In this document: piece after piece, positions 33,488 through 42,199 of the stretch
How the letters are laid out: every line of letters begins with the position of its first letter
How positions within the stretch are numbered: position 1 is the first letter of the stretch
DNA from: JACMLD01 sp044227095
GTDB taxonomy: Bacteria > Bacteroidota > Bacteroidia > Chitinophagales > Chitinophagaceae
Direction of reading: 5' to 3'
Assembly (NCBI GenBank): GCA_044227095.1
Contig: JBGAFV010000001.1
Span: forward strand, 4,092,001-4,156,000
DNA length: 64,000 nt
Notes under the pieces: generated by a model
Database searches by the model: none
The model's input: the letters and a program-made list of their open reading frames with translations, nothing else
Told to the model about the DNA's origin: nothing
Translations under genes and position numbers: made by a program

Positions 33488-33955
33488 TTATTGATGATAA
33501 ATTTTTAACCAGTTGGCATCAGCTTTCTTTTTCAAATTAGCTTCGTCTTTGTTCCAGTCTGTAAGTGTATTGTTGAAAAATTTATTGTAGAAAAGGTTCA
33601 ACTTTCCATTTACTATCTTAAAAGTTTTTGGATCAACTTCTACCTTTTCTCCTTTTGCGCCCATAGCATAAGAACACCAACCTCCATATTCAGGCTCGTA
33701 TTTGTCAGGATTGGCTTTAAACGTTTCTTTATTTGCAGAAGAGGAGAAATAATAAATGACGCCCTGGTAAACAACTGCATTTTCCTTATTTCCTTTAATT
33801 GCTTTAGCAGAGACAAAGTAAGCAACAGGATCATACCCATTTATAGCTATGCCATCATTCAAATTAAATTCTTTTTTGCGCAGGCTGGCTTGGTCTTGTG
33901 CATTTGTACTTATTGCGGCAATCCCCAACAGGAAGACCAACATAATATTTTTCAT
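33488..33955 (-). CDS. YHS-domain secreted protein
   Basis: 155 residues with a signal peptide ('LVFLLGIAAISTNAQ'). The YHS domain is 'GYDPVAYFVSAKAIKGNKENAVVYQGVIYYFSSSANKETFKANPDKYEPEYGGWCSYAMGAKGEKVEVDPKTFKIVNGKLNLFYN', with the 'YGGWCSYAMG' core including the conserved Cys. YHS domains are thought to bind metal ions or cofactors. It is the first gene of a probable YHS-DoxX(-YceI) unit on the minus strand and lies divergent to the Fe-S gene at 34215, with a 259-base shared upstream region. Confidence 0.9.
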   Translation of the reverse strand: MKNIMLVFLLGIAAISTNAQDQASLRKKEFNLNDGIAINGYDPVAYFVSAKAIKGNKENAVVYQGVIYYFSSSANKETFKANPDKYEPEYGGWCSYAMGAKGEKVEVDPKTFKIVNGKLNLFYNKFFNNTLTDWNKDEANLKKKADANWLKIYHQ

Positions 33956-34214
33956 GGTTGTATTTTTTTATTACAGTGTAAAAGTAAATTCAGCCGCTTT
34001 GCTCTGCTGTCAGTTAACTGACATTTACCAGCTTTTGTTTTTTCTTAACACCGCATAGAAGTACTGTCTTTTGTAACTATGCCTAAAATTGTGCAGCTGC
34101 AATTTTTTATGTGGATTGTGCAGGTATAAATTTTTCTTTAAGGTACAACAGTAAAGCCAAAAAGTTACTATCGATATGCATCATTTGAATTAGATTTACT
34201 GAAATTTTTACCAA

Positions 34215-34994
34215 ATGGAAGTGCGTACAGTTGCTGCTTTATTTGCCAACGGACAATCGCCGGAAATTTTGTTTTGGGTAGGTTGCGCCGGAAGTTTTGA
34301 CCAGAGAGCACAAAAAATTACAAAAGCATTTGCCCTTATACTGGAGAAAACCGGCATTAACTACGCTATTCTTGGCAAGGAAGAAATGTGCACTGGCGAT
34401 CCTGTACGCAGGGCTGGCAATGAATTTATGTTCCAGATGATGGCTTACCAGAACATACAAGTGTTAAACAATTATGGGATAAAAAAAATTGTCACTGCTT
34501 GTCCCCATTGTTTCAATACAATTAAGAATGAATACAAAGAACTCGGCGGCGATTACGAAGTCATTCACCATACAGTTTTTTTGCAACAACTCATAGAAGA
34601 AGGAAAAATAAAAATGAAAGAAGGCGGTTCATTTAAAGGCAAACGTATTACATATCACGACAGTTGCTATCTCGGCAGATCTAATCAAATTTATGAAGCG
34701 CCTCGCAAAGTACTGGAGCTGCTTGATGCTGAATTGGTAGAAATGAAACGCTGTCGCACCAAAGGACTGTGCTGTGGTGCAGGCGGGGCGCAAATGTTTA
34801 AAGAAGAAGAAAAAGGCAGTACAAGAATAAATTTTGAAAGGGCTGAAGAAGCGCTTGGTACCGGTGCTTCTGTTATTGCATCTGCCTGCCCTTTTTGCAA
34901 TACAATGATGACCGATGGCGTTAAAAACAAAGAGAAAGAAAATGACGTGCAGGTATTAGATATTGCAGAACTGATTGCCGCTAGTATGGCTTAA
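34215..34994 (+). CDS. CCG-domain (Fe-S)-binding protein (heterodisulfide reductase B/LutA/GlpC-like)
   Basis: 259 residues. Two CCG repeats: the first is 'WVGCAGSFD' ... 'EEMCTGDP' ... 'TACPHCFNTIKNEY'; the second is 'YHDSCYLGR' ... 'GLCCGAGGAQMF' ... 'SACPFCNTMMTDG'. Such pairs hold a non-cubane or 4Fe-4S cluster and pass electrons or bind a partner flavoprotein. In Bacteroidota this gene usually sits beside a larger membrane-bound Fe-S electron-transfer protein with N-terminal ferredoxin motifs. That partner is not in this window, so it must be elsewhere or just missing. Cytoplasmic. Confidence 0.88.
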   Translation: MEVRTVAALFANGQSPEILFWVGCAGSFDQRAQKITKAFALILEKTGINYAILGKEEMCTGDPVRRAGNEFMFQMMAYQNIQVLNNYGIKKIVTACPHCFNTIKNEYKELGGDYEVIHHTVFLQQLIEEGKIKMKEGGSFKGKRITYHDSCYLGRSNQIYEAPRKVLELLDAELVEMKRCRTKGLCCGAGGAQMFKEEEKGSTRINFERAEEALGTGASVIASACPFCNTMMTDGVKNKEKENDVQVLDIAELIAASMA

Positions 34995-35024
34995 TAAAAT
35001 TTTTAGTTTTTTTGAACACAATTT

Positions 35025-35414
35025 ATGCTGCGTAAACAAAGAATTTGGACTATAGTTATTTCCGTTTGTGTATTTACTGCTGTTTATCTCTATTACGTTA
35101 AATTAGACAGAGAAGCTTCCATTAAAAAATATTTGCCCATGCCCCGCATTGGTGATATCTATAAAATGCAACGTGAAACTTATGATAATGGCGTATACGT
35201 TTTTTATTTAAAGGTGAAAGACATTGGCGAACAAAGCATTTATTTCTCCAAGAGCCGTACAAGTATGATGGCTTCAAGTGATATTTTTCTAAAAGATTTT
35301 GATACTACCAACACAGAAGTGTTATCAAAAAAAGAGCTGGCAGAAATTGCTGCGGGCAAATGGATGAACGATTCCAGCAACAACACCAAGCTGATTGAAA
35401 TAGAAAGAAAATAA
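35025..35414 (+). CDS. Small single-pass membrane protein
   Basis: 129 residues: a basic start 'MLRKQR', one membrane segment (about 7-25, 'WTIVISVCVFTAVYLYYV') and a hydrophilic domain with 'MPRIGDIYKMQRETYDNGVYVFYLKVKDI', resembling small envelope proteins seen near CCG-domain genes. No family recognised. It lies 30 bases after the Fe-S gene on the same strand and so may be co-transcribed. Function unknown. Confidence 0.68.
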   Translation: MLRKQRIWTIVISVCVFTAVYLYYVKLDREASIKKYLPMPRIGDIYKMQRETYDNGVYVFYLKVKDIGEQSIYFSKSRTSMMASSDIFLKDFDTTNTEVLSKKELAEIAAGKWMNDSSNNTKLIEIERK

Positions 35415-35444
35415 GTTCTGCTTTTTCTGTTATAAATTTGCGGC

Positions 35445-35957
35445 ATGAACTTGAATTATACAGAACTTCTTCCCAATGATTTTGCAGCAGATTCCCGGGT
35501 ATGGATTTACCAAAGCAACCGGTTATTTTCCATGAGTGAAGCATTACAGATAGAAGTATTATTGGAAAAATTTATTGCAGAATGGAACTCTCACGGCACG
35601 CCAGTAAAAGGGTACGCTAACTTGTTTTTTGGAAGGTTTATTGTTTTAATGGCCGATGAAACCGCCACAGGCGTCAGCGGGTGCAGTACAGATAGCTCTG
35701 TAAGGCTTATTAAAGAAATTGAAAAGCTATTTTCTGTTGCTATGTTCGACAGGCAATTGCTGGCGTTTATTATTAAAGACAATATACAGTTGTTACCTAT
35801 GCCACAGGTGCAGTATGCTATCAACAATAATTTCATTCAGCAGGAAACCATTTATTTTAACAACCTTGTTCAAACAAAAGAAGAGCTGCAAAATAATTGG
35901 ATGGTTGCTGTAAAAGATAGCTGGCTTTCAAAAAAATTTTCGTTTACTACTGCATAA
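35445..35957 (+). CDS. Conserved Bacteroidota protein of unknown function (often mislabelled 'ABC transporter ATPase')
   Basis: 170 residues, soluble. 'DSRVWIYQSNRLFSMSEALQIEVLLEKFIAEWNSHGTPVKGYANLFFGRFIVLMAD' and 'SGCSTDSSVRLIKEIEKLF' follow a conserved pattern I associate with a small Bacteroidota-restricted family; the 'S-G-C-S-x-D-S-S' block is its most constant part. It has no Walker A or other ATPase motif, so the common database name looks wrong for it. A TAAATTTG -7 box lies at 35433-35440 just before the ATG, suggesting its own promoter with a very short leader. Confidence 0.75.
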   Translation: MNLNYTELLPNDFAADSRVWIYQSNRLFSMSEALQIEVLLEKFIAEWNSHGTPVKGYANLFFGRFIVLMADETATGVSGCSTDSSVRLIKEIEKLFSVAMFDRQLLAFIIKDNIQLLPMPQVQYAINNNFIQQETIYFNNLVQTKEELQNNWMVAVKDSWLSKKFSFTTA

Positions 35958-35960
35958 AAA

Positions 35961-37121
35961 TTAATAAAGAAGATAGGGTTGAATAATTTCCTTCCAGTCA
36001 TCTTTTGCAAGTTCAGTAGCAAAAGGTTCTCCCCTTTTTAATTTTTCAAACGACTGGTATACACCTGTAAGTTTATCAAGATGCCCTGCGCCAGACGGAT
36101 TAGCTACTGTTGGATAAAGCCGTTCTGTACATTTTTGCGCATAAGTTTGTACAACAAGTTGCAATAAAGCCAGCCCGGTTTTAACAGGTTTAAAAAGCTT
36201 CTTATTAGTTATTGAAAAGCGCAGGCCATAACAATATTCACCCTCATATAAACCCCAGGCAGGCATATAATCAACAGGATTGCTTTTAATACCCGGCAAT
36301 TGCAAATCATTAAAAAGCCTGTTTAGTTTTATATGGTCAAGCCATGGCGCTCCCATTGTTGAAAATGCTGATGCTGTGCCACGGCCTTCATTTACATTGA
36401 TTCCTTCAAGCATACCCATACCAGGATATAAAAGTGCTGTTTCTATATGCTGAATGGCAGGAGAAGTTGGTATAAATTGCCAGCCGGCGTCAATAGCATC
36501 TTGCGATCGGTTCCAGTTTTGAACTTTAATAACCTTCAGATCAAGATTACTGATTTTTGTTGCAGAAAAATATTCTGCCAGTTCGCCAAATGTGCAACCA
36601 TGCTTTACTGGCATATTCCATCTTCCTATAAATGAAGAACAGTTTGTTTCATCCAGCATCGGCCCTTCGCAGGAATCAATATTTCCACCAATTGGATTAG
36701 GCCTGTCAAGCACAATAAATGATTTATTGAATTTTGCACAGGCATCCATTACATAACTCATCGTCCATAAATAGGTGTAGAAGCGGCAACCAACATCAGG
36801 AATGTCAAACAAAACGATATCAATATCTGCCAGTTCATTTTCTGCAGGCATTAAATGATAGCCATATAAACTAATTACAGGCAATTGCGTTTGCACATCA
36901 ATATGATTATGCTGAAAGCTGCCATCTTCTCCCCTTGCATTTAATCCATGTTCTGGCGAAAAAAGTTTTACAATGTTTATACCGGCTTTCAATAGTGCAA
37001 TTCGTCCCGGCGTTCCGTTTGATGTGGCAGCAACATTATTGGTAACAAGTGCAAAGCGCTTGTTTTTAAATGAACTGGCCTGTATGCAAAAAATATCAAT
37101 GCCTGTTAAAACCTTGTTCAT
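35961..37121 (-). CDS. DUF1343 protein (NamZ-like exo-N-acetylmuramidase family)
   Basis: 386 residues from ATG 37121; an ATG at 37151 would add ten residues and enter the terminator of the upstream gene. The family blocks are 'LVTNNVAATSNGTPG', 'LFSPEHGLNARGEDG', 'VLFDIPDVGCRFYTYLWTM', 'LDRPNPIGG', 'GRWNMPVKHGCTFGELAEYF' and 'GMGMLEGINVNEGRGTASAFSTMGAPW'. Characterised DUF1343 members such as NamZ release N-acetylmuramic acid from peptidoglycan fragments. No signal peptide is visible here, so it may act inside the cell on recycled muropeptides. Confidence 0.88.
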   Translation of the reverse strand: MNKVLTGIDIFCIQASSFKNKRFALVTNNVAATSNGTPGRIALLKAGINIVKLFSPEHGLNARGEDGSFQHNHIDVQTQLPVISLYGYHLMPAENELADIDIVLFDIPDVGCRFYTYLWTMSYVMDACAKFNKSFIVLDRPNPIGGNIDSCEGPMLDETNCSSFIGRWNMPVKHGCTFGELAEYFSATKISNLDLKVIKVQNWNRSQDAIDAGWQFIPTSPAIQHIETALLYPGMGMLEGINVNEGRGTASAFSTMGAPWLDHIKLNRLFNDLQLPGIKSNPVDYMPAWGLYEGEYCYGLRFSITNKKLFKPVKTGLALLQLVVQTYAQKCTERLYPTVANPSGAGHLDKLTGVYQSFEKLKRGEPFATELAKDDWKEIIQPYLLY

Positions 37122-37142
37122 CTGCTGAAGATAGCAGTTATT

Positions 37143-37184
37143 AAAAAACAAAGAGGCCGTCTTTTAAAAAAGACAGCCTCTTTT
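37143..37184 (-). terminator. Terminator of the TonB-receptor-like gene
   Basis: AAAGAGGC...GTCTTTT pairs with AAAAGAC...GCCTCTTT (37150-37184) with one mismatched base; on the minus strand it is followed by a T run (A run at 37143-37148 on +). It sits 18 bases past the stop of the gene at 37202. Confidence 0.85.
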
Positions 37185-37201
37185 ATATCACCTAAACTAT
37201 A

Positions 37202-39871
37202 TTACTGTTGCTGTGCGTCCTGTATTCCTTCCATTCCTGCTTTTGTGTTTTTGCGTTTAAACAAAGACACATCTACTTTTCCAAAACGGTAGCTGAAGTT
37301 GAGACGGAAAATTTGCTGATCCCTGATGCGCTCATAATTCTGTTCAACAATGGTTGAATAAGAATAATAGCTGTACTTTCTTGTTTTCAATACGTCATTA
37401 ACGCTTAGTGTAAGCGATGCTGTTTTATTTTTAAGAAAATCTTTTCTTATGGCTATATCCAATCCATAATTAGGATTTACATAACCCTGGGCTGATGGCT
37501 GCGGGCCCCCGCCAAACATACCACCACCTCCGCCACCACCACGGCCACCGCCACCTCCATTGCCACTGCTTTGTGGCAATACAGACTTGCTCTGATAATC
37601 TCCTGATAATTGTATGCTGAAGTTTTTAGGAAGTTTAAAGTTGTTGTTCCATTTTATAAAATAGCTAAGACGCTGACTGGTTCCACCTGCATTGGTAATA
37701 TTGGTGGCGTTTATTTTAGCGTTATAAAAATTGATGTTGGTTGTCATGTCCCACCATTTTGCTAGTGGAGTACGTCCTGTTACTTCTAATCCGTAAGAAG
37801 TGCTGCTGTTTGCATTCTGGTAAGAAGTAAACGTAGCGCTATCCGGAATCTTATCAGATATTACATCTTTAAACTGGTAACGTGTTATAAGATCGGTAGT
37901 GTATTTAAAATACACAGAAGCTAGGATGCTATAATTCTTTGGAAATGTTTTCTGGTAAGACATTTCAAATGAATTGGTGAATTCTGGTTTTAAACCAGGG
38001 TTACCAACTGTTGGGTATTGCGGATTTGTTATGTCTTTATACGGAATCAACTGGAAGAAATTAGGACGATTAATTCTTCTTGAATAGTTAATTTGAAAAT
38101 CCTGTTTATTGCCCAGGTCTTTGGTTAAAAACACACTTGGGAAAAGACTGATAGGATACTGTGTTTTAAAAGTAGAATCCTTTGTGCCGATTTTTGTACC
38201 TGTATAATCAGAACTTTCTGCCCTTAAACCAACCTGGTAACTCCATGTTTTGATTTTGCTTGAATAAGTTGTATATGCTGCAAAAACCCTGTCGGTAAAT
38301 CGATAGTTACTGCTCAATGCCGCATTGTAAACATAATCTGGCGGAACAAGTGTATAATCATACACATAGTTATTGCTGATGTTGGTATTGTTTCTTATAG
38401 CAGCACGTGCACCCATTTCAATTTTCGATTTGTCTGAAATGGGATTGGTATAATCTATCTGTCCTGTAAAAAATTTGTTTTTTCCTTCGCCAATAGTTTT
38501 ACGCAAATATGGTTGTCCTGTTGGAACATGGTTGGGATCATACAACTGGATATTGTACATTCCGTTGTTGTCATTGTTGCTGCTGTTGAAATTAAGATCA
38601 GATGTAAGTTCTTTTCCTGCTTTTGCAAAGTTGTGCTTATAGCTTAGTGCGGCGCCATAGTTCCTGAAACTTGCATCAGTATTGGTAAGCTGTGTGCCTC
38701 TTCTGAAAACAGCATTGTTTGCTATTGAATCAAAACTTAATTCATCTGTATTTTTAAAGCTGCCTCTTACAACTATACCAGATATGGTAAATGTGTTGCG
38801 GTTATCCATCAGGTAATCCATACCAATTCTGCCAAAAGCAAAACTTCCGTTAGACACTGTTTCAGAAACCTGGTTAACATCGGTTTCAGGGTTTGTAAAA
38901 TTCTTGCTGTAAATATTGGTGTTTGCAATAGATTTACGCTGATTGTAATTAACGCTGGCAAAGAAGTTTACTTTTTGCTGGCGTATATTAATATCGCCAC
39001 CGCCATTAAATTTACCACGGCTATCAATACCCAATCTCACATTACCATTGTAGCCAGCCTTTCTGTTCTTTTTTAAAACGATATTTAGAATTCCGGCTGT
39101 ACCACCAGATGCATCAAATTTTGCTGAAGGGTTAGTGATAATTTCTACGCTCTCAATTGCATCTGCCGGAATCTGGTCTAATGTAAGCGTTGTAGGACGA
39201 CCATCAACAAAAATAGTTGGGGCTGCATTTCTTAGTGTTACATTTCCATCTATATCTACATTAATGGAAGGAATATTTTTCATAAGCTCCTGCGCAGTTT
39301 GACCCGTACTCACCAAACTTTTATCAACATTGAAAACTTTTCTGTCTACTCCCATCTGGAAAAGCGGTTTGGAGGCTGTAACTGTTACATTCTCCAACAC
39401 TTTTGCATCGGCTACCATTTTTATATTACCCAAATCCTTATCCACGCCAGCAAGCGCCTGGCTCATATCAGTATTTCCCTGTCCATCTTGTGAAGGCATT
39501 TTTAACGTGAAAGCAAGTTTTTGTTCGATGGGTGTATAACCAATTGCAGATACTTTCAAAGTATATCTTCCAAAAACAGGCAGGTTTTCTACGCTGAATT
39601 CTCCATTGGCCCTGGTAAGCATGCCACCAACCAGTGTATCTTTTGGCTTTTTGGCCACTGTGTCAAATTTTGTCATAAAAAGCTGCACAGAAGCCGCATC
39701 AATGCCTTTATTGGTTTTAGCATCTACCAACCGGCCATAAAAATGCCCGATTGTGGCGTTTGCCCCACCTCTACCGCCACCACCCGGCCTGCCACCACCG
39801 CCTCCGGGGTATTGGGCTGATACCGAAAAAAAAGAGAAAATAAAGAAAGCTAACGCCAAAATCGTTCTCAT
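37202..39871 (-). CDS. TonB-receptor-like outer-membrane protein (outer membrane beta-barrel family 3)
   Basis: 889 residues from ATG 39871 (seven more from 39892). Signal peptide 'TILALAFFIFSFFSVSAQ'. After a Gly-rich stretch comes a carboxypeptidase-regulatory-like domain (about 30-140, 'GHFYGRLVDAKTNKGIDAASVQLF'), then a plug domain ('VENVTVTASKPLFQMGVDRKVFNVDKSL', 'TIFVDGRPTTLTLDQIPADAIESVEIITNPSAKFDASGGTAGILNIVLKK') and the large barrel ending 'EQIFRLNFSYRFGKVDVSLFKRKN' type strands. No clear TonB box. There is no SusD partner, so it is not a glycan-uptake pair. The transported compound is unknown. A second Gly-rich run of about 20 residues lies in a barrel loop. Confidence 0.9.
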   Translation of the reverse strand: MRTILALAFFIFSFFSVSAQYPGGGGGRPGGGGRGGANATIGHFYGRLVDAKTNKGIDAASVQLFMTKFDTVAKKPKDTLVGGMLTRANGEFSVENLPVFGRYTLKVSAIGYTPIEQKLAFTLKMPSQDGQGNTDMSQALAGVDKDLGNIKMVADAKVLENVTVTASKPLFQMGVDRKVFNVDKSLVSTGQTAQELMKNIPSINVDIDGNVTLRNAAPTIFVDGRPTTLTLDQIPADAIESVEIITNPSAKFDASGGTAGILNIVLKKNRKAGYNGNVRLGIDSRGKFNGGGDINIRQQKVNFFASVNYNQRKSIANTNIYSKNFTNPETDVNQVSETVSNGSFAFGRIGMDYLMDNRNTFTISGIVVRGSFKNTDELSFDSIANNAVFRRGTQLTNTDASFRNYGAALSYKHNFAKAGKELTSDLNFNSSNNDNNGMYNIQLYDPNHVPTGQPYLRKTIGEGKNKFFTGQIDYTNPISDKSKIEMGARAAIRNNTNISNNYVYDYTLVPPDYVYNAALSSNYRFTDRVFAAYTTYSSKIKTWSYQVGLRAESSDYTGTKIGTKDSTFKTQYPISLFPSVFLTKDLGNKQDFQINYSRRINRPNFFQLIPYKDITNPQYPTVGNPGLKPEFTNSFEMSYQKTFPKNYSILASVYFKYTTDLITRYQFKDVISDKIPDSATFTSYQNANSSTSYGLEVTGRTPLAKWWDMTTNINFYNAKINATNITNAGGTSQRLSYFIKWNNNFKLPKNFSIQLSGDYQSKSVLPQSSGNGGGGGRGGGGGGGMFGGGPQPSAQGYVNPNYGLDIAIRKDFLKNKTASLTLSVNDVLKTRKYSYYSYSTIVEQNYERIRDQQIFRLNFSYRFGKVDVSLFKRKNTKAGMEGIQDAQQQ

Positions 39872-39892
39872 GTAAATGGATTGAATGAACAA

Positions 39893-40163
39893 TGTTTATT
39901 TATAAATGCTGTTGATTCTCATTGAAACCGGCAAAAACCGGAAGGTAAAATCTTTAGACGCCCTATTTATTATTTACCTGCGCATTAACATGTTGATTGT
40001 ATTGACGTTTGATGAGCGGCAAAATAAGTGTATAGAACGTATCTACATACCATAAGGGACAAGACAAAGCTAAGACGGCTTTTTTTTACCCCCCTTGTTG
40101 ATAGGTTAGAAAATTAAAACGTCAAAAAAAATACAATCGCAATCATTGCAGGCTCACGGCCTG
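39893..40163. other. 271-base gap between the TonB-receptor-like gene and the IS region
   Basis: Holds the promoter of the receptor gene and, at 40055-40064, the decamer AGGGACAAGA, whose complement recurs inverted at 42343-42352. A T run and C run (40080-40093) follow a weak 'AAGC...GCTT' stem. No ORF is credible. Confidence 0.45.
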
Positions 40164-40565
40164 CTAACGGAGTTTATTTAGAACGTCAGTCATGTCTGAC
40201 ATTAGCTTGTCAACTTGTTCTCCTTGTGCATCAATGGACGCCTTCATGTTAGTAAGTGTGGGTATGAATCTTTTAACACCGAAAAGCAGCAAGCATATAT
40301 TATAAAGGATCATGGTAAAATTAAAGGCTATGAAAAAAACGAACCACTTGTCTAAAGGGCTAAAAACCATGAGGTATGTGATAACGCCTATCGGGAGGAT
40401 GTATGAGGCTATAAAATCTAGGCCGTTCCCTATATACGAAATGAGTTTTTTTCTCTCCGGAATCATTGGGTCAATTATTTTCTTTAAAACCATCTCAAAT
40501 ATTTTAGTTGCCACATATACAGAGAAGCTGATTATTGCGGTAACGATAATTTGTTGGTTTGGCAT
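40164..40565 (-). CDS. Small membrane protein with C-terminal helix
   Basis: 133 residues. Two to three membrane segments (about 5-25, 47-66 and 73-94) with a basic loop 'KKIIDPMIPERKKLI', and an amphipathic C-terminal helix ('NMKASIDAQGEQVDKLMSDMTDVLNKLR') that could form a coiled coil. Not recognised. It is divergent to the transposase gene and lies inside the span bounded by the inverted decamers, so it may be a passenger gene. Confidence 0.65.
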   Translation of the reverse strand: MPNQQIIVTAIISFSVYVATKIFEMVLKKIIDPMIPERKKLISYIGNGLDFIASYILPIGVITYLMVFSPLDKWFVFFIAFNFTMILYNICLLLFGVKRFIPTLTNMKASIDAQGEQVDKLMSDMTDVLNKLR

Positions 40566-40716
40566 AGCTTATAGTGTTATTTCAATATAAAAATGGTTTA
40601 TAATAAAATTAAAAAGCAGGGTTTAAGGTAATAAAAACACCTATAAGTAAAACAATTAAAAATAAATTAGGTAGTATGTTGGACAAGGTTTAACTTAGAG
40701 TTCTAAACCTATTGTT

Positions 40717-41676
40717 ATGGTAAAGGATTTAAAAGAGGTATTTGCCAAATTTTCAGATGAGGGTGTTTGCCGCCAATACTTAGTGGATCAGAGGTGGAAC
40801 GGCAAGCCGGTTTGCCCTTATTGTGGCTGTGATAAATCTTATGTTATTGAAGGCGGCAAGCGTTTTAAATGTGGCAATAGGGAGTGCTATAAAAAGTACA
40901 GCGTAACAGTAGGCACAATCTTCCATGCTTCAAATATTCCGCTTACTACTTGGTTTCCAGCAATGTATATAATCACAGCACATAAGAAGGGAATAAGCAG
41001 TGTACAGTTAGCAAAGGATTTAGGTGTAACACAAAAAACTGCGTGGTTCATGTTACATAGGATAAGGCAATCGTTGAAAGAAACAAACCCGGAAATGTTA
41101 TCTGGCATTGTTGAATCAGACGAAACGTATATGGGTAAGAAGTTCAGGTCTGAATTTAAAGGGGTAATAAGTGATGAGGAAACGGACTATCATTTTAAGA
41201 AAAAGAACACACGTACAAAGGGTGCTGTATTGGGTATAGTACAAAGGGACACAAAGAAAATTGAATTATCGGTATTCCCTGAAACAAACGGTAAGAGCAT
41301 AAGAGAGGTAATAAACAAAAGAGTAAAACCGGGTTCAGAATTACATACTGATGAATCATTTCTATATCGTACTGGCTTAGACAATTTCACTCATAAAGCT
41401 GTTAAACATGCAAAGGGTAATTGGGTAAAGGACGGCGTACACACTAATACAGTAGAAAACTTTTGGTCTGTGATGAAAAGAGGCATTTACGGTATTTATC
41501 ACCAAGTAAGTTATAAGCATTTGCAGCGTTATTGTGATGAGTTCAGCTATCGGTTTAATAGCAGGGATATAAAAGATGGGCAAAGATTTGAATTGAGTTT
41601 TAGTAATATTTCCAGACCTTTACCATACAAACTATTAGTACATGGCAAAAGCAAAGAAGCCAATAGCGAAGCCTAA
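40717..41676 (+). CDS. IS1595-family transposase (ISXO2-like DDE)
   Basis: 319 residues. The N-terminus has an IS1595-type zinc ribbon: 'PVCPYCGCDKSYVIEGGKRFKCGNRECYKKYSVTVGTIFHASNIPL'. A helix-turn-helix follows ('GISSVQLAKDLGVTQKTAWFMLHRIR'). The ISXO2-like DDE domain starts at 'GIVESDETYMGKK' (first Asp/Glu), with 'LHTDESFLY' (second Asp) and 'VHTNTVENFWSVMKRGIYGIYHQVS', where Asn/Glu lies in the third block. The length is the full family length, so the protein looks intact. A small ORF overlaps its end. The terminal inverted repeats could not be fixed with certainty. Confidence 0.93.
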   Translation: MVKDLKEVFAKFSDEGVCRQYLVDQRWNGKPVCPYCGCDKSYVIEGGKRFKCGNRECYKKYSVTVGTIFHASNIPLTTWFPAMYIITAHKKGISSVQLAKDLGVTQKTAWFMLHRIRQSLKETNPEMLSGIVESDETYMGKKFRSEFKGVISDEETDYHFKKKNTRTKGAVLGIVQRDTKKIELSVFPETNGKSIREVINKRVKPGSELHTDESFLYRTGLDNFTHKAVKHAKGNWVKDGVHTNTVENFWSVMKRGIYGIYHQVSYKHLQRYCDEFSYRFNSRDIKDGQRFELSFSNISRPLPYKLLVHGKSKEANSEA

Positions 41677-41788
41677 AAAAGAGCCTAAGCAAAGGGCTAA
41701 CAAATACGATGAGAAGTTACAAGTAAACACCACATTTGAAGGGCTTGTAAAGGCTCTAATAACGCCAAAGAAGCCAGATAAAGGATAA
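41642..41788 (+). CDS. 48-residue basic accessory ORF of the IS1595-type element
   Basis: ATG 41642 overlaps the transposase end (stop 41676) in another frame and runs to the TAA at 41786-41788. It reads 'MAKAKKPIAKPKKEPKQR', then 'YDEKLQVNTTFEGLVKALIT' and a Lys-rich tail. Very basic at both ends with a short 'F-E-x-L-V-K-A' helix. Short ORFs of this kind with a Lys-rich head and an 'NTTF-E' core follow IS1595-type transposases in other Bacteroidota as far as I recall, so it is probably part of the element. Function unknown. Confidence 0.6.
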   Translation: MAKAKKPIAKPKKEPKQRANKYDEKLQVNTTFEGLVKALITPKKPDKG

Positions 41789-41814
41789 CTAACAATTAGT
41801 ACACATAGCGTATC

Positions 41815-41838
41815 AGCTCCCTAATGGGGGCTTTTTTA
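41815..41838 (+). terminator. Terminator after the IS1595-type genes
   Basis: AGCTCCC (41815-41821) pairs with GGGGGCT (41826-41832) with one G-T wobble and a TAAT loop, followed by TTTTT. It lies 26 bases past the 48-residue ORF. Confidence 0.8.
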
Positions 41839-41869
41839 TTGGGTATATTTGTAGTTAAATATTACTAAT

Positions 41870-42199
41870 ATGGATGAAAAAGTAAGAATAAATAGAATTG
41901 AACTCGCACTCTATTCTAAATGGATTAGAGAGGACAACGGATTAATTATGCTCTTATTAAACCCGATGAATGGAGAAGCTTTGGGAGAAGTTAATTTCAT
42001 TGCGCCTACTACCGAAGGTACAGGAATGAGTAGTTTTAAATACAAAGTATTTATTAAGGATAACGATCCGTACATAACTTTTGTAGACCCAAAAAATGAT
42101 GAAGAAAAGGAGTATATAATCTTAGAAATACATGAAAACAATATATTAAGATTAAAGTCTAAGGCAGGAATTGAGTTAAACTTCCATCACGGCAAGTAA
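41870..42199 (+). CDS. Small soluble protein of unknown function
   Basis: 109 residues from ATG 41870, acidic, beta-rich ('RIELALYSKWIREDNGLIMLLL', 'YKVFIKDNDPYITFVDPKNDEEKEYIILEIHENNILRLKS'). No signal peptide, no membrane segment, family not recognised. A TATATTTG -7 box lies at 41844-41851, right after the preceding terminator, so it has its own promoter. It lies between the transposase and the right-hand inverted decamer, hence possibly a passenger gene. Confidence 0.6.
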   Translation: MDEKVRINRIELALYSKWIREDNGLIMLLLNPMNGEALGEVNFIAPTTEGTGMSSFKYKVFIKDNDPYITFVDPKNDEEKEYIILEIHENNILRLKSKAGIELNFHHGK

